DNA of 64,000 bases, from contig JAUIRK010000743.1 in NCBI GenBank assembly GCA_030549495.1, positions 80,132-144,131 of the forward strand. The letters are read 5' to 3'. The position numbers were made by a program, and so were the translations under genes. Source of the stretch: Nectonema munidae (Eukaryota; Nematomorpha; Nectonematoida; Nectonematidae). Shown one piece after another: positions 57,466 to 64,000 of the stretch (positions are counted from its first letter, which is position 1; every line of letters begins with the position of its first letter). Under the pieces are notes generated by a model. The model was not told where the DNA came from. It made no database searches and saw only the letters and a program-made list of their open reading frames with translations.

Positions 57466-57711
57466 CTAGAATCAGGGATTATTTTATGAAGACACCATAG
57501 GCCTAGATATTTACATGTTACAAATCAAGCTTTAGCTTTAGCATTCATCCATAATTAAATGAGGGACACATCCAGGGGCGTTCAGTAGTTGCCACTTAAT
57601 GATTAAAGTAGATGAGCAATCAAAATTGATTAAAAGCACCCTTTAGTCGTCGTATTCGTGCACTGCTAGAGGGGAGGGTGTATTCTATAAAATTCGATAA
57701 ATCTTTAAATT
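57466..57711. promoter_or_regulatory. Upstream region of DNLZ
   Basis: This 246-bp flank lies between the DNLZ start codon and a MITE, so the promoter should lie here or extend into the MITE. No specific site can be named. Confidence 0.35.
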
Positions 57712-58267
57712 TTTGGATCAAGTAAAGATGAGCACTCCCCGTTTCTACGGGGGTGATTATCTTTACTTGTTTATTTATGAAAAATAGAATTGCCTGCAAA
57801 TATATTGCAGAATTTTTCAAAATGAGAATGAAAATTCATTATCGAAAAAAAAGACAAAACTTTTCTCCTCGCTTTTTTTTAATATTTTTTATTAGGATTT
57901 AACAATATATATTGCTATTGGAACAAACACAAAAAAAGAATAAAACAAATGATCGGATGTAAAAGAGAATTTCTGAACTCTTATTTGCATGAATTCACGT
58001 GGAACGAACGAAACAAGTACGACAAATTTCATAGATTTTGTAACACTATTGCAGCACAATATCAATTTGATTATAAATTTGTCATTTCAATATATAATTT
58101 TATTTTCTAATATAACAATATCAATTTGATTAAATTTGATCCAATATTTTTTTTTCTAATTTATTCTGTTAGTTAAAATTGGGAATGCCTATCTTTACTT
58201 ATTAAAAATCAGGGGTGCTTTACTTTACTGGTCATTTTTGGGAGTGCTCATCTTTACTTGATCCAAA
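57712..58267. mobile_element. 556-bp MITE with 28-bp perfect inverted repeats
   Basis: TTTGGATCAAGTAAAGATGA, continuing for 28 bases in all, is exactly inverted at 58240-58267. Just inside the left end, AAGTAAAGAT and ATCTTTACTT form a hairpin around CCCCG/CGGGG. The right end has three variants of GGG-TGC-ATCTTTACTT in tandem. No coding frame is present and the superfamily is unknown to me. Confidence 0.85.
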
Positions 58268-58920
58268 TTTTGTAATCTTTTCTAAAATGGCTAGCTGCAT
58301 CATCTAAAACAGTTTAATGTAATTGAATCCCGCATTCATGACAAAAACTGTCAATCAAAGACTCAGTTTTCCCAAATAAAATGTGAAAAGGTCAAAAAGT
58401 GTGAGTTTAATCAGCGGTTTACGCATGAAAATTGTCTCCAAACACGTTACAGATTAATTTATTCCTAATCCGGCAGTCATTTTGTTTGCAAATACTTGAG
58501 CATTTTTTTAAAGAAAACATGAAAAGTTTATAAGTTAAATCAAAAGTTTAAAATTCAAGAAGTTTGGTGTATTTTAAGCCAATGCATGGAGCTAAAACGG
58601 CACCGCGTAAGTTCTGATGATTTCGCGTTAGTGATAGTCAACCTAATTTCAAATTTTAAATAAAATATATTTTTTATAATAAATCGCCCATGCCAATTTC
58701 ACTTCTGGAGTCAGTTTTCGCAATCAGAGTGTGAAAATGTTTATCAAATTTATTGTTGCCGACTAAAAATTCTCTAAAAATATTTTTATTTTAAAATGGT
58801 TGTTTTTATTGACAGTTTTCTTACTATTTGAAAAGAAAAAGTATATTTTGTTTTTTTAAATGTAATTAGGGAATTAGATTATTTTTATTAATTATAATGT
58901 ATATTGAAAATTATATAACT
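58268..58920. other. AT-rich DNA, nothing recognised
   Basis: No gene, RNA or repeat end was seen. Confidence 0.4.
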
Positions 58921-58929
58921 TATTCTTAG

Positions 58930-59650
58930 ACAATTCGACTGAAACTTATGTTTGCACAATGAACCGTGCAAAGAAATGTTTTGGGAGAATTATATATAAA
59001 GTAAATGAAAATGAAGTTAAAAGTATAAAAAAAAATTCGTAGAACATAATCACGAGCCCACAGAGACAAAAACGCTTATAATGGGAAAAATTAAAAATGC
59101 GGCAAAATTATCCTGCTACAGCTCAACCTTTACAAGTATTGTATAATTTTTTACTGTATGTATAAGTTTTTGTAATGAATTAATATTTGGAACAATGTCT
59201 GTTTTAAATGAAGAAGTTAGATCAACTCTACCAAAACCAGAAAGCATAAAAAGAAATGGGTAGGTTCTTTTGGATGTTTCTAGAATTATTATTTGTTGAA
59301 AAAAAATGTTAAGTTTAAAAAGTTCCTTACCTATGGAAAATCCATCTGTATGGGAAGTTTTAGAGTTTTTCAGAAAAGAAGAAATCTGTTACAAGTTAGA
59401 AATTTCTCAAATTAAGAAAAATATTTTTGGCAAGAAAAATGCAAATATTAATGAAATAAAGAAAAAAGAACTTCTGGATAAAGCGTACGAAGAGTTGGAA
59501 GAATCAAAAAATATTTTGTTCTTTTTGAAAAAAGTTTCATATCTTATTTCTGATTGTGAAATTACAATTAAAAAAAACGATTTTACATTTGTTGATTTTA
59601 AAAAAATTATCATTTCTCATTCTTTTTCTATACAAGATATTTTATATTAG
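58930..59650 (+). pseudogene. FLYWCH-MULE protein, internal deletion derivative
   Basis: The first part (58930-59270) has TYVCTMNRAKKCFGRIIYKV, then VEHNHEPTETKTL in broken frames, giving the cysteine and HNH of a FLYWCH finger, and VRSTLPKPESIKRNG. The second part (59306-59650, 114 codons) has NPSVWEVLEFFRKEEICYKL and a Lys/Glu-rich helix, matching the C-terminal end of MULE-type transposases in this family. The catalytic core between them is missing, which is why both ends lie within 700 bp. Either an internally deleted transposon or a decayed domesticated copy is possible. Confidence 0.6.
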
Positions 59651-60060
59651 ACATTATAATTGAGTAAATAAATAAATTACTTTTTTTTATTTAATTCAAA
59701 TTTTTTGTCAAATTTTATATTCTATCAAAAGTTATTAGCTTTAATCATTTAATTTGCATTGTTCATATAATATATATAAAATATGCATACTATTCACAAA
59801 CGTATATTTTTATATTCACACATCTATTCATAAACACATATTCACGCTTCTCGCAATCTATGGTTGACTGCACGCACATACATTGAAATCAAAGTGGACG
59901 CCTTTTTCCAATGGACGCCTTATTCCTAGAACCCAAAGAATCAAAGTAAATAATTACCTGATTGCTTCAGTTATTATTTTTCTTTAGTTTAGCAAATTTC
60001 AACTTGATTTTTCAAATTCGCTAGACAAAATTCTTGATTTCTCTTGAATTTTAAAATGAC
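59651..60060. other. AT-rich DNA, nothing recognised
   Basis: No gene or repeat end was seen. Confidence 0.4.
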
Positions 60061-61690
60061 TCGACATTATAAAGGGGAGGAGGAAAGGTTCAAATTTGAA
60101 CCGCTGCGCTCTTTTTCACGAATCTAATGAGATTTTATCTTGTACACTTTCCCAGGATCTTGATTCTCTCAAATGCTGGAACTGTATTGCGATGAAAATG
60201 AAAAATTTCAACCATCATGCTTTTGATTCTAGCTGCCATCTTAGAAAGAACAATTATCAATATGTAAAAAACAATACTTTTTGTTTTAGTGATGATTATA
60301 CTAATGATATAACACTTCTATGAAATCTACTATCAATTTAGATTGTAGTATTTTAATCTCCTTCTATAGATTTTGATTACTATTCTGTTGAAAGTTTCTT
60401 TGAAATTTGATTCAAATAATTTATCTGTTTTTCATCTCAACTGCCGCAGTTTGGGTAAAAACCATGATAATCTAGTTTCACTGATCAATGAAATCAGTCC
60501 AAATCACATTGATATTTTCACGTTAACTGAAATATGGAAGCGTAATTATAATATTGAAATTACCTCTTATAATTTTATAAGCAATCAGCGTCCACATCGT
60601 ATGGGTGGGGGTGTTGGCATGTACATCAATACTATGTATAAATAAGAGGTATCCCATGAAATACCTAAATATTCTGCTTTTGAGCGTGTGGTAGTTGAAA
60701 TCACTCATCATATATCTTTTACAATTTTATTAATTTATCGACAACCTAATTCTAATGTGCACGACTTTCTATCTGAGCTCAATACACTGTTATATCATAC
60801 TGAGAGTAAAACTTTTATTTTAGGTGACTTTAAAATACACATTCAAAATTTCAGTCATAAAAATTATGTGGATGTTTTTATCCTAATATTCTTGGATCTA
60901 CTAGGTTTTATATATCAAGTAGAAACTTTATATTTTTATTTTTTAGAACTAATATCGATAATATTTTTACTACCTTCCATTTTTTATTGACTTTTCAGGT
61001 AATCTAATAGTTGATATTTCCGATCACCTTCTTAATTTTATTGTCTGTGCTAATTTTTTCACTGCTTCTGATAAAAAGAATCTGACACTCACGACTATGT
61101 TAGGATTTTTAGGAATAGGAATTATAAAAGGTTTTATTCCAACTTATTTAATTTTGAATAGATAGTAATATATGTCGATGAGTATTATGATACACTGATT
61201 TCTAGAATTATGTAAATAAAAGCTTTCTTTTAGTTAAAAATAATAAAATTGATTCTTTGGATAATTCGTGGTATACTTTTGAATTAAAAAGAATAAAAAA
61301 AAAAGATGAAACTTTATCATCAGTCTTTAAAAAATAGAAATGAAACATGGCTAATGTACAAATTTTCGAGAAATGAGTTTAATAGAAAGGTGAATGCTGC
61401 TAAAAACCATAATTATAGTTCGAAGTTGTCTAAAATAAAAAATAACTGTTGAAATTCTTAATAGTCTTCTTGGTAAAAAGTCTTCTAATGTTGTTATGTT
61501 TGAACCAAGCCATGTTAATAGACATTTTACGAACATTGCGGAGAAAACTATATCGCATACTAAACCATGTCACTCAGTCTTTTCCTCTGATTTGCCTTCG
61601 TTTTATTTCGATGTTATTTCTATTGACCAAATTCTAGTTACTGTTAATTCACTTGACTCGTCAATGATATACTTATTATAATTGTGCGTT
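60061..61690 (+). mobile_element. LINE fragment: 5' region and endonuclease domain
   Basis: A short Cys/His-rich frame (60096-60323) resembles the PHD-like or zinc region at the start of some CR1/Nimb LINEs. The endonuclease follows: LSVFHLNCRSLGKNHDNLVS, IDIFTLTEIWKR (the catalytic Glu in TE-W), RMGGGVGMYIN, then ILLIYRQPNSNVHDFLSEL and KTFILGDFKIHIQNFS, where GDF-IH is the Asp/Asn-type motif. VDISDHLLNFI near 61010 is the SDH motif. A pre-RT linker (HVNRHFTNIAEKT) is the last recognisable part. The reverse transcriptase is absent, so the copy is 3'-truncated, and it carries several stops. Confidence 0.82.
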
Positions 61691-62123
61691 GAGAACTTAC
61701 AATTTCTAGTTATATCTAATACCACCTTATATGCACAATTATAAAAAGTATATCTTTGAATTATAATAAATTCGTAATTAAGAAAACCCCAAAATTCCAT
61801 GAAGTGTTTTCATCGAAAAGACGGAATTGCACAACTTTTATCAAATTGTTGTTAGAATCCACGGCATATCAGTTAAAATTCAATTCCCTGACCAACCTTT
61901 GACAGCTATCAAATAAATTTAACTACATATATTTTTTTTACCTATGGTGATAATCAACTGTACAAGTTTCAAAGTTTGATAAATTATTATCTTTATAGTT
62001 TTGTTGTTGTTATTTCAAAAGACATTTTTTGAATGCATAATATAAACTTTTTTATTTCAAAAAAATGATGTACAAAGCTTCTAGAATTTTTAATTATAGC
62101 AAAACAACTCAACTTACACTAAT
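61691..62123. other. AT-rich DNA, nothing recognised
   Basis: No gene or repeat was recognised between the LINE fragment and the hAT-like end. Confidence 0.4.
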
Positions 62124-62340
62124 CAGAGGTGTAGCCAGTTTTATTGCCAGAGGGAGCTATAAAAAATTTAATGGGGGAGGAGAGAAGGGTCAGATAGCGT
62201 AGGTAAATTTTTTTATTCTATGATAATTAGAAATTTTATCTTGCCAGACCGTGTACAATCCGCCCCCACCCCTCTATTTTTTTAGTTCTCTGACACGAAG
62301 AAAGAAATGATTCGCAATTTTAATGCTTAGAGTCAAAAGA
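62124..62340. mobile_element. Solo hAT-like terminus
   Basis: CAGAGGTGTAGCCAG closely resembles the end of the 8.7-kb hAT (CAGAGGCGTAGC...), and a G-rich tract (ATGGGGGAGGAG) follows, as in that family. No right end was found, so this is a truncated copy. Confidence 0.5.
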
Positions 62341-62770
62341 ATAAAAGATTTTACAGATGATTTAATTTTTTTGGAATATGATTTTGTAGAAAATATTCTT
62401 GTATTTTAAAAAACTTATCAAAAATCGTTAAAGCTTTTAAACTTTTGAGCTCACTGAAGAGGGATCAATAGGCCAATCATTGAGTTCAATAAAAATTAAG
62501 TTGATCAAGTTGTTAAAGTTAATGATTTGACAAATTTCAATATTTGAAATTTGAAAAACCAAAATTTTAAATTAAAATGTTCACGTTTTCAATTAGTATA
62601 AATTACCCTTTAAATTAGTACAACAGAATCATAAATTTGATATATTTAAGTCAAATTGGATTAGTTCTAAATTTTTGCTAAAGCTTAGTAACCTAAGGCG
62701 ACTTAAAAATTTAAAAATAAATATTTTTTAGGTTTAAGCTTTTACTTGATAAAAAACATTCTAAATTAAA

Positions 62771-62908
62771 TTAACCCATTTACGACCAATGTTCCTATTT
62801 TGGAACATAAGTAATTTCATCTTCGTCTGCTTTTTTCAATGACTTTGAATATAAATCGTCTGCGTTTTTTTAGATATCGTCTGCTTTGCTTGGTCTTAAA
62901 TGGGTTAA
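62771..62908. mobile_element. 138-bp piggyBac-type MITE
   Basis: TTAACCCATTTACGACC at the left is inverted at the right with one mismatch, and each end begins with TTAA, the piggyBac target. ATCGTCTGC is repeated in the interior. There is no coding capacity. Confidence 0.8.
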
Positions 62909-64000
62909 AATATAAACTTAACCTTAAACTTTTTTATTCATGTTATATAAAACTAGTCATGTCGAAATGACATGATTGTGTCTTGTGACTTCATATATTG
63001 TTGTCTCCTAGGGATTAACTATTTCACTTTCAGGCACAATGTAACACTAGTGAACCATATAATAAAAATCGTCTGCTTAAAGGGGCAATTCATAAAGCTT
63101 ATTAAATAAAACTTTTCAACTTTTTTCAATTTTATTTTGTAGGTTTCAACATTTTTAAACTAAAATAAAATTTCAGCTGATTTGAAAATGTATATGAGAT
63201 AATGAGAATTATAAACTTACAATATTTGTGGGCTTAAATTTCTAGGACCTTCCATTTTGTTTTAAGAATGGTCAGAAGATTTTGAAAAATAAATAAAACA
63301 CAAAAAAAATTTTTGATTTGATTTGAGATGACAAACCTATAGATTATAACAATCCGAAAACTAGCTTGAAAAAAAATTAGATGTTTTTAAAACACAATAA
63401 CAATTGGTATCACTAGAAAAATCTAAGTGAAGGAGAAATAGAGGGATTAAACTAAAGTTGAGATTCCAACATCCTCCCAGGTGATTATTTTCTCAACTAT
63501 AAGTTCTTAATCACTATTTTTAAGAATATCAACTCAAACCAAAAAGCTGAATTTTGTTTGAACAAATTTTATAACCTTCCTACTTTAAGATCAAAAAAAT
63601 AAAACTCTCAAAAAAAATGCACATCCTGTGCTGTGTCCACTTTTAACAACCTTCCGAAAAGGCCTAGAAGTATAACTCAATTGTCTCTTTTCAAAAAGAC
63701 ACTATTTTGCCATCTTATTTCTCTTTTATAGATTTCAAAAAAAATTGTTTTTGTCATATTTCTATTTTATTTCACAGTGTCTCACTATATTTGTTGCATT
63801 TTGTGGTAGCAAATCTTAATTGAATAAACAAATTTAATTTAATTGTATTTAATTGAAAAAACTATTGACACCATTTTAACACGTCATTAAAATACAAAGC
63901 AAAATGAAACATGTTAGTTGGTAGGTTGGTTTAAAATCAAAGTAGGTGTAGGATATCAAAGCACTTTCCGAACTGAATCGATATTCTTTGAAGGTGATGA
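62909..64000. other. AT-rich DNA to the end of the window
   Basis: No gene, RNA or transposon end was recognised. One extra ATCGTCTGC-like word occurs near 63068. Confidence 0.4.

Noticed and set aside
57062-57469. Plus-strand 135-codon frame over DNLZ
   Set aside because: It is antisense to the strongly conserved DNL zinc domain, so it is a shadow of the real gene.
59306-59650. Novel host protein of 114 residues
   Set aside because: The VWEVLEFFRKEE block and the FLYWCH-type codons upstream point to a MULE-associated protein with its core deleted.

Overview
This window is a piece of a strongly AT-rich invertebrate animal genome. The evidence is eukaryotic: spliced genes with GT-AG introns, many LINEs, and DNA transposons of the Tigger/pogo, hAT, piggyBac, Merlin and FLYWCH-MULE types. 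The transposon mixture would suit an arthropod such as a copepod or chelicerate, but nothing here fixes the species. There are no bacterial operons, no CRISPR array and no rRNA.

Three host genes are recognised, all richer in GC than their surroundings. (1) OGG1, the 8-oxoguanine DNA glycosylase, is on the minus strand at 15042-16088. It is intact, has a single coding exon and carries both catalytic residues. (2) A TMEM115-like Golgi membrane protein is on the plus strand at 30483-45637. It is split into exons at 30483-30983, 33479-33842 and 45289-45637, with a possible 39-base exon at 44573-44611. Its introns are packed with transposons, and its first exon shows one apparent reading-frame slip. 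(3) DNLZ/ZIM17, the zinc-ribbon partner of mitochondrial Hsp70, is on the minus strand. Exon 1 is 57011-57465 and exon 2 is 54553-54640, giving a 180-residue protein once spliced; the intron holds a piggyBac relic.

Layout. 0.9-2.7 kb: a Tigger element with inverted repeats and TA target sites. 3.6-14.5 kb: a LINE split by an 8.7-kb hAT element (4274-12939) that has matching ends and an 8-bp target duplication. That hAT holds a Tigger fragment, an antisense transposase-like unit and two ~150-bp satellite arrays. The LINE is split again by a 525-bp MITE. 15-16 kb: OGG1. 16.4-18 kb: a tandem duplication and a Tigger tail. 18.7-20.1 kb: a Ty3/gypsy-type LTR element fossil. 20.5-28.7 kb: LINEs, including a 4.9-kb RNase H-bearing one on the minus strand and a CR1-like one. 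30.5-45.6 kb: the TMEM115-like gene, with a Merlin element in intron 1 and piggyBac, FLYWCH, Tigger and LINE relics in intron 2. 46.6-48.3 kb: second copies of both satellites. 48.5-54.2 kb: a hAT inside a hAT, both with 5-bp target duplications. 54.5-57.5 kb: DNLZ. 57.7-64 kb: MITEs, a FLYWCH deletion derivative, a LINE endonuclease fragment and quiet AT-rich DNA.

The host genes do not form a pathway. I found no new defence or metabolic system. The most informative structures are the nested insertions, which give a relative order of events, the paired satellites that recur at two loci, and several MITE families that may be unnamed.
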